From contig NZ_LGHM01000148.1 of the NCBI RefSeq assembly GCF_001908185.1, positions 1-64,000 on the forward strand: a stretch of 64,000 nucleotides of DNA, written 5' to 3'. This stretch comes from Bradyrhizobium sp. AS23.2 (lineage in GTDB: Bacteria > Pseudomonadota > Alphaproteobacteria > Rhizobiales > Xanthobacteraceae). Shown piece after piece: positions 34,477 to 41,651 of this stretch. The translations under genes and the position numbers were made by a program. Below the pieces are notes generated by a model that made no database searches, was not told where the DNA came from, and saw nothing but the letters and a program-made list of their open reading frames with translations. How positions within the stretch are numbered: the first letter of the stretch is position 1; the number at the start of each line of letters is the position of its first letter.

Positions 34477-34719
34477 TCAGTGCGTGGTGAACGGCGGCCG
34501 CGCGTCGGGCGCGATGTCGAAGGCGCCGAGATGGAATTCCTCTCCGGCGGAAGCGCCCGGTTCGGGATGTTGCGCCAGCAGCGTGAACGCCGCTTGCGGG
34601 TATTGCTGCCAGATCTCGAGATCGCCGGCGGTGATGGTGAGCCAGCCGAACGTGTACATGTAGCGTCCGGGCTCCGTGACCCAGCCGACCCTGTCCCAGG
34701 TGATCTTGTTGACTGCCAT
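34477..34719 (-). CDS. Conserved hypothetical protein with WxRVGWVTEPGR motif
   Basis: From ATG 34719 the product has 80 residues and begins MAVNKITWDRVGWVTEPGRY, continuing with MYTFGWLTITAGDLEIWQQY. The aromatic-rich beta-like sequence looks well preserved, and I recall similar small soluble proteins in bradyrhizobia. An upstream ATG at 34824 is in frame but adds arginine-rich, non-conserved sequence. It is downstream of the desaturase on the same strand, after about 130 bases. Function unknown. Confidence 0.6.
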   Translation of the reverse strand: MAVNKITWDRVGWVTEPGRYMYTFGWLTITAGDLEIWQQYPQAAFTLLAQHPEPGASAGEEFHLGAFDIAPDARPPFTTH

Positions 34720-34854
34720 TCGGTCCCCCGATCGCAAGTCTGCAAATGAAGTCCGGCACGAGGCACAGACCCTCAAAAGCTGATCCCGCAATGGGGCCGC
34801 GATAGGGCGGCGATGCGGAGGCAAGTCGGCCGCTGGGCCGCCGCCGACCGCGAG

Positions 34855-35862
34855 TCAGCGCGCCGTCGAGGCCGCCTGTGCTTCCGCCGCCCGCTCCAGC
34901 TGACGGTGCGAGGCGTGGAAGACGTCATGGACGAGGCCGATCTTCTCGAGACCCAGGATGATGAGGCCGTTGAGATCGATCTCCCACCAGGCGTGCGAGA
35001 TATAGGCGTCCCGCGGGAAGCGGTGATGGTTGTTATGCAGACCCTCGCCGAAGGTGAGGATCGTGGTCACGAACTCGTTGGTCGAGGCATCGTCGACCTC
35101 GAAGCGGCGATAGCCGTAAGCGTGGCAGACCGAGCCGGTGAGCTGGCTGACGAGGATGAGCAGATAAGCGCGGAACAGGCCGGAGAACAGTATGCAGCCG
35201 ATCATCGTATGCAGCCCGCCGAAAACGTAGCCGATCACGCCCGGTATGAAGACTGCCGACATCCCGTACCAGACCCAGCGTGTTCGCACGAAGAACATCG
35301 CGATGGGATCGGCCAGGATGTCCTTGGCGTAGTATTCATTGTCGGTGGTTGCCTGGTCGAACACCCAGCCACCCTGGGCATGCATGAAGCCCTTGAACAG
35401 GCTGACATAGCGATTGCCGAAGCCATCAAACTGCGGGCTGTGGGGATCGCCGACGTCATCAGCATAGAGGTGGTGGCGGCGGTGGTTGGCGACCCATTTG
35501 GCGATCGAGCCCTGCACCGCCATCTGGGCGATGGCGCAGAAGAAAGTGCGCATGATCGGGCCGCAGCGGAAGCTGCGGTGAACGAACAGGCGGTGCATCC
35601 CAGCACCGATGCCGAAAGTCGTCAGCGCGAACATCCAGGCAAACGCAAACCATTCCACTCGACCGAGGCCTTGCGTGACAGCCCAAATGATGCCCGCGAC
35701 AGCGCCGACATAAAGTATACCGAGCAGGAGATAGCTCTCGCGCAGCTTGGCCTGGACGAGGGGGCCTTCGGTGACGACACCGGGTGGGAGCTGCGGCTTG
35801 GCGGTGGCGGGGGTGCTCTGGGCGATCTCTGCCGGGGCGAACTCGGCGTCAGCGGTGGACAT
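34855..35862 (-). CDS. Acyl-CoA/acyl-lipid desaturase
   Basis: A 335-residue integral membrane desaturase with the three histidine boxes HRLFVH (about residue 90), HRRHH (about 127) and HNNHH (about 272). Four membrane helices flank them (YLLLGILYVGAVAGIIWAVT and others). It introduces a double bond, usually delta-9, into saturated acyl chains and thereby adjusts membrane fluidity. A tandem 11-bp repeat (AGTTAAAATTG twice) lies about 90 bases upstream and may be the binding site of a regulator. The length and motif spacing are normal. Confidence 0.9.
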   Translation of the reverse strand: MSTADAEFAPAEIAQSTPATAKPQLPPGVVTEGPLVQAKLRESYLLLGILYVGAVAGIIWAVTQGLGRVEWFAFAWMFALTTFGIGAGMHRLFVHRSFRCGPIMRTFFCAIAQMAVQGSIAKWVANHRRHHLYADDVGDPHSPQFDGFGNRYVSLFKGFMHAQGGWVFDQATTDNEYYAKDILADPIAMFFVRTRWVWYGMSAVFIPGVIGYVFGGLHTMIGCILFSGLFRAYLLILVSQLTGSVCHAYGYRRFEVDDASTNEFVTTILTFGEGLHNNHHRFPRDAYISHAWWEIDLNGLIILGLEKIGLVHDVFHASHRQLERAAEAQAASTAR

Positions 35863-35950
35863 TCCAGGACTTCCAATACTCGGAGCCCGCAGTGATTGCG
35901 GACGTGCTCGGCCACACCCTATCGCGCGCGGGCCGCCACCTCCAGCATTT

Positions 35951-35972
35951 AGTTAAAATTGAGTTAAAATTG
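35951..35972. promoter_or_regulatory. Tandem direct repeat upstream of the desaturase gene
   Basis: AGTTAAAATTG occurs twice without a gap, an 11-bp period that puts both copies on the same DNA face. The AT-rich repeat stands out from the GC-rich surroundings and sits 90-110 bases before the desaturase start. It could be an operator or UP-like element. The rest of the interval 35863-36310 shows no gene I can support; a weak open frame on the minus strand from 36205 has no motif. Confidence 0.5.
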
Positions 35973-36310
35973 GTCCGGCCGGGTTCAGGCCGGCTGCTTA
36001 AGCCATTCCGGCATTTGTCAATGATGCCGTCTGCGCGGCGGATGTCATCGAGGGTCGAGTTGCCGAGCAGCGTGATGATCGCCTCGCGTCGGTAAAGATG
36101 CCGCTCGCGCCTGGAAGTCTGCCGGTAGTCGACGCCGTCCCGACGTGGCGGCGCGCGCGACACGATTGCGATCTGTCGCAGCTTCTGCGGCTCCAAGAGG
36201 CTCATGTCTCACCGCGTGGCAACGCCTTTCGCTGCTGGAGGGCAGGGTCCGTGAATCGGGTGCCCTGAAGCTAGCTGTGGCGGCTTACGGAGATCTGACG
36301 GCGCGTTTCC

Positions 36311-36436
36311 TCATGCGACCTGAACGGTGCGTTCAGTGAGCCCGAGCAGCACCAGCAGAACCAGCACGCAGATGGCAATGAGCAGCTTGATCGTCGCCCA
36401 GGTGGACTGTCCCGCCTGATTCCCATTCCGCGCCAC
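36311..36436 (-). CDS. Possible small single-pass membrane protein
   Basis: The frame ends with a clear membrane segment (TIKLLIAICVLVLLVLLGL) followed by TERTVQVA. A GTG at 36436 would give 41 residues; an ATG at 36565 would give 84 with a less plausible N terminus. The ribosome-binding site is weak, so this call is tentative. No function can be given. Confidence 0.35.
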   Translation of the reverse strand: MARNGNQAGQSTWATIKLLIAICVLVLLVLLGLTERTVQVA

Positions 36437-36451
36437 GGCAATGCGCGCCGC

Positions 36452-36537
36452 TTGGCGCCATAATCGGCCGGTTCGGCCCGATTTAGCAGGTTGGGCGAGC
36501 CCAAATTGGCGCCATGGTCCCAAAATCGGCGCCGGAA
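36452..36537. promoter_or_regulatory. Repeated GGCGCC palindromes upstream of the porin gene
   Basis: TTGGCGCCA occurs at 36452-36460 and 36506-36514, and TCGGCGCCGG follows at about 36526. The two identical 9-mers are 54 bases apart, about five helical turns. They could be binding sites of a regulator of the porin gene starting at 36658, but the motif is short and the region GC-rich. Confidence 0.3.
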
Positions 36538-36657
36538 GCGGTTCCCAAGCACGGAACTGTTGCATTTCTGCACTAGGCAGCCCGGTTCCCCGCCTCGTAC
36601 AAGTACTGACGATTGAATGACCATTTCATCAGAATTTTCGGATCGAGTGAGGAAATC

Positions 36658-37440
36658 ATGAAGACTAAACTAGCCGCCGCCGCCCTTCTTCTTGCTTCAA
36701 CGAGCCTGAGCTTCGCGGCTGATCTGGCCACCAAGGCGCCGATCTACGCTCCCGCCCCCGTGTGGTCCTGGACCGGGTTTTATCTCGGTGCCCACGTCGG
36801 CGCCGGCTGGGGAACCACGGAATCGACCGTGACCTCACTCTCGGCCGGGGGCATTGTAGCCCCCGTAAGCTTCCCGATTGCCCAGAACAGCCGCAGCGGT
36901 TTTCTTGGTGGTGGTCAGCTCGGGTACAACTGGCAGAGCGGCTGGGCCGTGTTCGGCGTCCAGGGTGATATCGCCGGTATGGACGTGAAGGGCACGACCC
37001 CGTGCATCGTCCTGGCCTCGTGCACCGCGAATAGCGACTGGCTGGCAACGGTGACCGGCCGCTTTGGTGGTGTCGTGGCTGATCGCACCCTGGTCTACGT
37101 GAAGGGCGGCGCGGCGTGGATGCATACCGACCATACGTTCAGCGTATCTGCTGTTGGTCCCCTCGGAGGAGGTGTGGGCGGCTCGGTGAGCTCCAGCAGC
37201 AACGCCTTCGGCTGGACGCTCGGTCTCGGCGCCGAATACGCCTTCGATCACAACTGGAGCGCCTTCATCGAGTACGACTACATCGACTTCGACAAGAAGA
37301 ACATCGGCTTCGACTTCGCGGCGGCGGCCGGGGGCCCCGCGGGCGCGGCGATTGCGAATGTCGATATCAAGAACAAGCTGTCGATTGCCAAGGTCGGTCT
37401 GAACTATAAGTTCGGCGGCCCGGTCGTCGCGCGCTACTGA
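36658..37440 (+). CDS. Outer-membrane beta-barrel protein (RopB/Omp25 type porin)
   Basis: A 260-residue outer-membrane protein from ATG 36658, behind GTGAGGAAATC. The signal peptide KLAAAALLLASTSLSFAADL is followed by YAPAPVWSWTGFYLGAHVGA, the diagnostic N terminus of this rhizobial family. Gly-rich strands follow, with LGYNWQSGWAVFGVQGDIAG, LGAEYAFDHNWSAFIEYDYI and the final strand GLNYKFGGPVVARY ending in an aromatic residue. It forms an eight-stranded barrel in the outer membrane. A strong terminator lies 32 bases after the stop codon, so it is monocistronic. Confidence 0.88.
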   Translation: MKTKLAAAALLLASTSLSFAADLATKAPIYAPAPVWSWTGFYLGAHVGAGWGTTESTVTSLSAGGIVAPVSFPIAQNSRSGFLGGGQLGYNWQSGWAVFGVQGDIAGMDVKGTTPCIVLASCTANSDWLATVTGRFGGVVADRTLVYVKGGAAWMHTDHTFSVSAVGPLGGGVGGSVSSSSNAFGWTLGLGAEYAFDHNWSAFIEYDYIDFDKKNIGFDFAAAAGGPAGAAIANVDIKNKLSIAKVGLNYKFGGPVVARY

Positions 37441-37472
37441 TCTTCTGAAGCTACAGTTCCAGTGGAAACTGA

Positions 37473-37502
37473 GCCCGGCCGCTAGCGCGGTCGGGCTTTT
37501 TT
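37473..37502 (+). terminator. Intrinsic terminator of the porin gene
   Basis: GCCCGGCCGC and GCGGTCGGGC form a stem closing a TAGC-type loop, followed by six T residues. It lies 32 bases downstream of the porin stop codon. The stretch from here to 37873 has no supported gene. Confidence 0.85.
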
Positions 37503-37873
37503 CCGTCATCCGCCAGGGGCCGCCGGGATCAAGCTGCCGCGCTGACGGCAAAAACGGCTGTCAGCTCGACATCTACGAAGCGATCGCATGAGACAAAGCA
37601 AGGGGTGAGGGGATCAGCGCAGCGGAACGGTTGGCATGTCCGCCTCGAGGCTCACACTGCACACTTGTAGTGGGCATTGCGTCAGGTCCGAGAGGTGCGC
37701 AACAGCCGGAGTCACGGTTGCTCGCGAACAGACTATTCCGGTCTCGCGAAAAGTGATCTTGTGCGAGGCATCTAGACTAGAATAGCTCGGATGAGACATT
37801 CCTTGCCGAATGGCTGCTGGTCGCCTCACCGTGAAGAGTCGGGGTAAGATGTGCAATCAAAGCGGGAGAGACG

Positions 37874-38251
37874 ATGAAGACTAACGAGCAAATCGTTCGA
37901 GATTTCATTGCGGCGTGGTCGCGGCTCGACGTCAACGAGATCGTCGCGTTCTTTGCGCCCGATGGCACCTACCATAATATGATGAACAAGCCGGTTACCG
38001 GTCACGACAACCTACACAAGTTTATCGGGGGCTTCATCAAGGATTGGACGCAGACCACCTGGGATGTCTTGAACGTTGTGTCTCGCGGGGACGTCGTCAT
38101 GGCCGAGCGCCTCGACAGAACCCGCATCGCAAACAACAGTGTCGATCTGCCTTGCTGCGGCGTGTTCGAACTGTCGAATGGCAAGATCAAAATCTGGCGT
38201 GACTACTTCGACCTGGGGACCTACATGCGCGCAATCGTGCCCCAGAAATAA
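37874..38251 (+). CDS. Limonene-1,2-epoxide hydrolase/SnoaL-like protein
   Basis: A 125-residue cone-fold protein of the NTF2/SnoaL superfamily. It begins NEQIVRDFIAAWSRLDVNEI and has FFAPDGTYHNMMNKPVTGHD. In epoxide hydrolases of this family the active site is an Asp-Arg-Asp triad. Arg79 and Asp81 in VMAERLDRTR and Asp110 in KIWRDYFDLGTYM occupy comparable positions, so hydrolase activity on a small epoxide is plausible. It stands alone and is preceded by GGGAGAGACG as ribosome-binding site. Substrate unknown. Confidence 0.78.
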   Translation: MKTNEQIVRDFIAAWSRLDVNEIVAFFAPDGTYHNMMNKPVTGHDNLHKFIGGFIKDWTQTTWDVLNVVSRGDVVMAERLDRTRIANNSVDLPCCGVFELSNGKIKIWRDYFDLGTYMRAIVPQK

Positions 38252-38355
38252 CGCTGCTGATCGCGTCACCTCGCCGAGTCTCCATGTGCGGGATGAAATT
38301 CCCGTTGGGGCAGGTTTGCCAAATCGGCCAAAAACCAAAATCAATCTTGGGATTT

Positions 38356-38430
38356 TGGCGCTCCCTAGCGGAATCGAACCGCTCTCTCCACCGTGAAAGG
38401 GTGGCGTCCTAACCGATAGACGAAGGGAGC
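38356..38430 (-). tRNA. tRNA-Glu (anticodon TTC)
   Basis: On the minus strand the gene begins GCTCCCTTCGTCTATCGG and ends with AGGGAGC, the discriminator G and an encoded CCA. The anticodon stem CCACC/GGTGG encloses the loop CTTTCAC, giving anticodon TTC. The T-arm has GTTCGATTC. All stems pair, so this is a functional tRNA-Glu of 75 bases. Confidence 0.95.
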
Positions 38431-38655
38431 AAACGCAGAGCCCCGCCGCTTTTGGCGGCACGGCCGCCGCCGCCCGAGTCGTGCCCGGCGGCTTGCAGCG
38501 GGCGAACGTATAGTGACCTTTGCGCCCGCGGGCAAGCCGTTCGGAACGCTCTTTTGGCGTCGGTGGACAGCGCCGCCCCGGGGATCATTCGGGGCCGATT
38601 TCAACGGTTTCTTAGGGTTCCCTGCGATAGCGCTGGAACGGGAGAGTTTTCAGCA

Positions 38656-38910
38656 ATGCCACCGCCCAAGAAGCGCGCAGCCCGCAAAATGCTGTCGCGG
38701 CACGCCTGGATCACGCTCGACGGCGGGTTTGCCGCGCGGCATTGCGTGGTCCAGGACATCTCTGATACGGGCGCGAAGATCACGCTGGATGACGATGCGA
38801 GCCAGCTACCGGGCGTGATTCGGATGGCGTTCGCGCGCGACGCCCGCACCGGGCGAAGCTGCCAGGTGGTCTGGCGCCGCGGCAAGTCGGCCGGCGTCAA
38901 GTTCCTCTGA
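38656..38910 (+). CDS. PilZ domain protein
   Basis: An 84-residue single-domain PilZ protein from ATG 38656. The basic N terminus KKRAARKMLSRHAWITLDGG is followed by VVQDISDTGAKITLDDD, which carries the D/N-x-S-x-x-G cyclic-di-GMP motif, and the domain ends CQVVWRRGKSAGVKFL. The arginine pair expected before it is only partly canonical, so cyclic-di-GMP binding is likely but not certain. Such stand-alone PilZ proteins are numerous in bradyrhizobia. Confidence 0.8.
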   Translation: MPPPKKRAARKMLSRHAWITLDGGFAARHCVVQDISDTGAKITLDDDASQLPGVIRMAFARDARTGRSCQVVWRRGKSAGVKFL

Positions 38911-38967
38911 CACGAGCGGCGCCTCTCCCGGATGGCGCGCAAGGCGCCTGCGGGCTACAAAGCCGGC

Positions 38968-39213
38968 ATGCGTGCGCCGCTCCTCATCCTCCTCTCGTTG
39001 CTAGTCACGTCCGCGGCGGCGGCCGAGGCCCTGCGTCTTCCGCCCGCCGAGCGGCCGCAGGCCGGCAAAACCCTGCCGCTGAAGGGCGCGGCCGGCACCG
39101 CGAAGGCGAACTCGTGCGCGTCTTATGGCCGAGGCTTCTACATGGTCGAGAGCACCGGGACCTGCGTGAAGATCGGTGGCTCGATCAGCGTCGACGCCAC
39201 GGTCCGGCGCTAA
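38968..39213 (+). CDS. Small exported protein with porin-like C-terminal segment
   Basis: From ATG 38968 the product has 81 residues. The signal peptide is MRAPLLILLSLLVTSAAAAE. The second half, CASYGRGFYMVESTGTCVKI followed by GGSISVDATVRR, closely resembles the start of bradyrhizobial porins (CxxYGxGFxxxxGTxTCxKIGG), but no barrel follows. It may be a porin-derived short protein that has become independent. It is 6 bases upstream of a 55-residue membrane protein gene. Function unknown. Confidence 0.6.
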   Translation: MRAPLLILLSLLVTSAAAAEALRLPPAERPQAGKTLPLKGAAGTAKANSCASYGRGFYMVESTGTCVKIGGSISVDATVRR

Positions 39214-39219
39214 AAGCCC

Positions 39220-39387
39220 ATGCCGCCGGATCTGTTGCGGCTCGAGATCATCGCTCCGCTCCTGATGTATTGCGCGCTGCTGTGGTGGGTCGGCCGCGGC
39301 CTGAGCTGGACCGCGTGGTTTGCCACCGTCGCTGTCACGCTGGTGCTCATCGCCTTCGTGGTACTGGTCGAACGCGGCTGGCGCTAG
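39220..39387 (+). CDS. 55-residue two-helix membrane protein
   Basis: The ORF begins at ATG 39220, six bases after the preceding stop. It encodes two hydrophobic helices (IIAPLLMYCALLWWVG and WFATVAVTLVLIAFVVLV) with a short WxRGLSW loop and ends ERGWR. Close spacing suggests co-translation with the exported protein before it. The composition is clearly that of a real small membrane protein. Function unknown. Confidence 0.6.
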   Translation: MPPDLLRLEIIAPLLMYCALLWWVGRGLSWTAWFATVAVTLVLIAFVVLVERGWR

Positions 39388-39393
39388 ATTCTT

Positions 39394-39447
39394 GTTTTGA
39401 CGCGTTTTCTTTACGCGAAGCGGTATCCACTTCGCTCGAAAACGATC
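39394..39447. repeat. Short interspersed repeat
   Basis: TTTTGACGCGTTTTCTTTAC followed by GCGAAGCGGTATCCACTTCG and CTCGAAAACG belongs to an intergenic repeat type I recall from Bradyrhizobium (GACGCxTTTTCT...GCGAAxCGGTxTCCACTTCG). It lies between convergent genes. Copy number elsewhere was not tested. Confidence 0.6.
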
Positions 39448-39594
39448 TAGGCGCGCCGCTTTCGCTGTGCCCAATGCAAAAACGCGAAAACAACCCCATG
39501 CACAGCAGCCGTCAAGTGCTCTCGTCACGCCGGACGCCGGCGGCAGAATCGCGATTCACCGCGACATCATCGCGCCTTAAGCCGCGCCAGCGGG

Positions 39595-40233
39595 TCAGGA
39601 CATCGGCGGGGCGACATGCTGCGCGAATCCGGGCCGCCGGCCAAGCTCGGCGAGCCAGCGCGTCAGATGCGGCTGCGCCGGCCGGGTGATGCCCTCGACG
39701 CCGAGCCAGCGCCGCGCATAGCAGCCGATCGCGATGTCGGCGAGGGTGAACTGGTCGCCCTCCATGAAGCGGCGCGTGGCGAGCAGGCGGTCGGCGATCG
39801 CCCAGACCTCGGCGGCCGCATCGGCATCCTTCTGCACCTTGACCATGTCGCGCTCGGCGGGCGGCGTGCGCACGATGCCCCAGAACACCGGACGGTCGGC
39901 CGGCTGCACCATCGACAGCGTCCAGTCGAGCCAGCGGTCGACCGAGCTGCGCAACTTCGGCGCCTCCGGATAGATCGGCGTGCCGCGCGCATGCGCGAGG
40001 CAGAGATAGCGCAGTATAGAATTGGATTCCCACAGCACGAAGTCGCCCTCGACCAGCGTCGGGATCCGCGCATTGGGATTCATCGCCAGATACTCGGGCT
40101 CGCGGGTCTTGCCGTAACTCATGCCGGCGTCGATGCGCTCATAGGGAAGGTTGAGCTCGGTCAGGCACCACAGCACCTTCTGCACGTTGACCGAATTGGC
40201 GCGGCCCCAGATCGTCAGCTTGGCATCAGGCAT
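39595..40233 (-). CDS. Glutathione S-transferase
   Basis: A 212-residue cytosolic GST from ATG 40233. The N-terminal thioredoxin-fold domain shows LTIWGRANSVNVQKVLWCLT and the glutathione-binding ARIPTLVEGDFVLWESNSIL, with cis-Pro and the E-S pair. The C-terminal helical domain has FTLADIAIGCYARRWL, the N-capping box. A serine in RANSVNV is the likely thiol-activating residue, as in theta- or beta-like classes. It should conjugate glutathione to electrophiles. The upstream extension to 40326 is not conserved. Confidence 0.88.
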   Translation of the reverse strand: MPDAKLTIWGRANSVNVQKVLWCLTELNLPYERIDAGMSYGKTREPEYLAMNPNARIPTLVEGDFVLWESNSILRYLCLAHARGTPIYPEAPKLRSSVDRWLDWTLSMVQPADRPVFWGIVRTPPAERDMVKVQKDADAAAEVWAIADRLLATRRFMEGDQFTLADIAIGCYARRWLGVEGITRPAQPHLTRWLAELGRRPGFAQHVAPPMS

Positions 40234-40324
40234 GAAGCTCCTCCCGCGGCGTTGTTGCTTTCGCGCGGGTGATAGCGGAATTCCCTGGGGCAAGCGAGCC
40301 GCGATTGCGGCGCGCCCCTCATGC

Positions 40325-40348
40325 AAAAAGCTCCGCCATCGGCGGAGC
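40325..40348 (-). terminator. Intrinsic terminator after the 26-residue membrane protein gene
   Basis: On the minus strand GCTCCGCC, GAT and GGCGGAGC form an 8-bp stem followed by five T residues. It lies 26 bases past the stop of the tiny gene at 40374-40454, supporting that this gene is transcribed. Confidence 0.75.
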
Positions 40349-40373
40349 CCTCATTGCAAAGTAAGCCTGATCA

Positions 40374-40454
40374 TCAATGGCCAAAGAACAGCCAGAGCAG
40401 AAGGATCACCGGGATCGGCACGCCCAGCAACCACAGCAATATTCCTCGTCCCAT
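40374..40454 (-). CDS. 26-residue hydrophobic membrane peptide
   Basis: ATG 40454 is preceded by GGAGGAGG at a good distance. The peptide starts MGRGILLWLLGVPIPVILLL and ends WLFFGH, so it is one membrane helix with a positively charged N terminus. A strong terminator follows directly. I recall similar tiny proteins as common in rhizobia. Its role is unknown; membrane-stress or respiratory-complex accessory functions are known for other peptides of this size, but there is no evidence for either here. Confidence 0.65.
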   Translation of the reverse strand: MGRGILLWLLGVPIPVILLLWLFFGH

Positions 40455-40524
40455 GCGTCCTCCTCCAACCGCATTGTCGGAGGGTGAACGCCGGCCGTGA
40501 GGGCTTGTTCCTACGGCGTGGGGC

Positions 40525-40977
40525 CTACCAGTGGCCGGTGTTGGGCATCGACAGCCAGGGCTCCTGCGGCGCCTTCGGCTCGCCCTTCTGCAGCAGCTCG
40601 ATCGAGTGCAGGTCCGGCGAGCGGACGAAGGCCATGTTGCCGTCGCGCGGCGGCCGGTTGATGGTGACGCCGGCCTTCATCAGCTTCTCGCAGGTGGCGT
40701 AGATGTCGTCGACCTCATAGGCGAGATGGCCGAAGAAACGGTCCTCGCCGTATTTCTCCTCGTCCCAATTCCAGGTGAGCTCGACCAGCGGCGCGCCGCG
40801 CGTCTGCGGCTGCTTCTTCAGCGCGTCGAGATCATCCGCCGAGCACAGGAACACCAGCGTGAAGCGCCCCTTGTCGTTCTCGATCCGCCGCACCTCCTTC
40901 AAGTCCAGCGCATCCTGGTAAAACTTCAGCGCGACATCGAGATTGCGCACGCGCAGCATGGTGTGGAGGTAACGCAT
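40525..40977 (-). CDS. Lactoylglutathione lyase-like VOC protein
   Basis: A 150-residue protein close to glyoxalase I. It starts MRYLHTMLRVRNLDVALKFY, with the first His metal ligand at residue 5. Then come LVELTWNWDEEKYGEDRFFG (glutamate ligand in the ELTWN motif), FGHLAYEVDDIYATCEKLMK (histidine ligand) and SIELLQKG (glutamate ligand). All four metal-binding residues appear present. It detoxifies methylglyoxal as the glutathione hemithioacetal. The C-terminal tail KGEPKAPQEPWLSMPNTGHW is a typical extension. It lies about 70 bases upstream of the tiny membrane peptide on the same strand. Confidence 0.85.
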   Translation of the reverse strand: MRYLHTMLRVRNLDVALKFYQDALDLKEVRRIENDKGRFTLVFLCSADDLDALKKQPQTRGAPLVELTWNWDEEKYGEDRFFGHLAYEVDDIYATCEKLMKAGVTINRPPRDGNMAFVRSPDLHSIELLQKGEPKAPQEPWLSMPNTGHW

Positions 40978-41148
40978 GTTTCTTGCTCCCTAACGTTCGG
41001 AGGGTTTTTGGGGCGGCGGAGCCGGCGGGAGCGAGAGATAGCAGGAAAATGGGATGAGGGGCAGGGGGGCGGGTGCACGTGAGGACGAGGCAGCTGGTGA
41101 AGTAAACCGGCTAAGCGTGGCCGAAGCCGCGGAGCCCGCACCGTGACG

Positions 41149-41313
41149 ATGGCGAATGAATTAATGCACCGTCACCGTAACTTCAGCTTTAAGTTCGATG
41201 ACGTCGAGGTCTTCTTCAAGATCGACTACGACGATGCCAATCTAGAATTCGGCTCGCCCGACCCAGCCGTCACCCGGCAAGTGATCACCCTCATGCTGAC
41301 TCAAGAATATTAG
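41149..41313 (+). pseudogene. C-terminal fragment of a DUF3768 protein
   Basis: The 54-codon ORF contains FSFKFDDVEVFFKIDYDDAN, LEFGSPDPAVTRQ and TLMLTQEY, matching the C-terminal half of DUF3768 proteins (FxKIDYYDxxLEFGSPDPAD...ILTIMLAxEY). The usual N-terminal half is absent, so it is probably a truncated copy, although the ATG with 54 codons could still be translated. It marks the left border of an accessory patch. The interval 41314-41651 shows no further gene. Confidence 0.6.
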
Positions 41314-41651
41314 ACGGCCGCAGGGCTGAACGACGTACCAACGCTAATCAGAAAGAAGCTTGGTTATAGGCACGGAGAGCGCTTGTGCCATGCGCACCAT
41401 CACCAATAGAATACCCTTTTCCTCGTTCTATCCCCCCACATACGTCAAGTCGATCTCAACCTCAAAGCCAATCTCTCCTGTGTCATCCGTCGCTGTTGAC
41501 GGATTCTGCGAACGTTCCTGCCGCGTCCAGTTCTGTATCGCAGGATCGAGCACCCCCGGGGCACATAGTCTCAAGGGAATTCAGTCCATATGATTGCGTT
41601 GCTTAGAGGAGCCATGGCTCCCCCAAAAGTATCCGACGGAATGAGGCGTGA

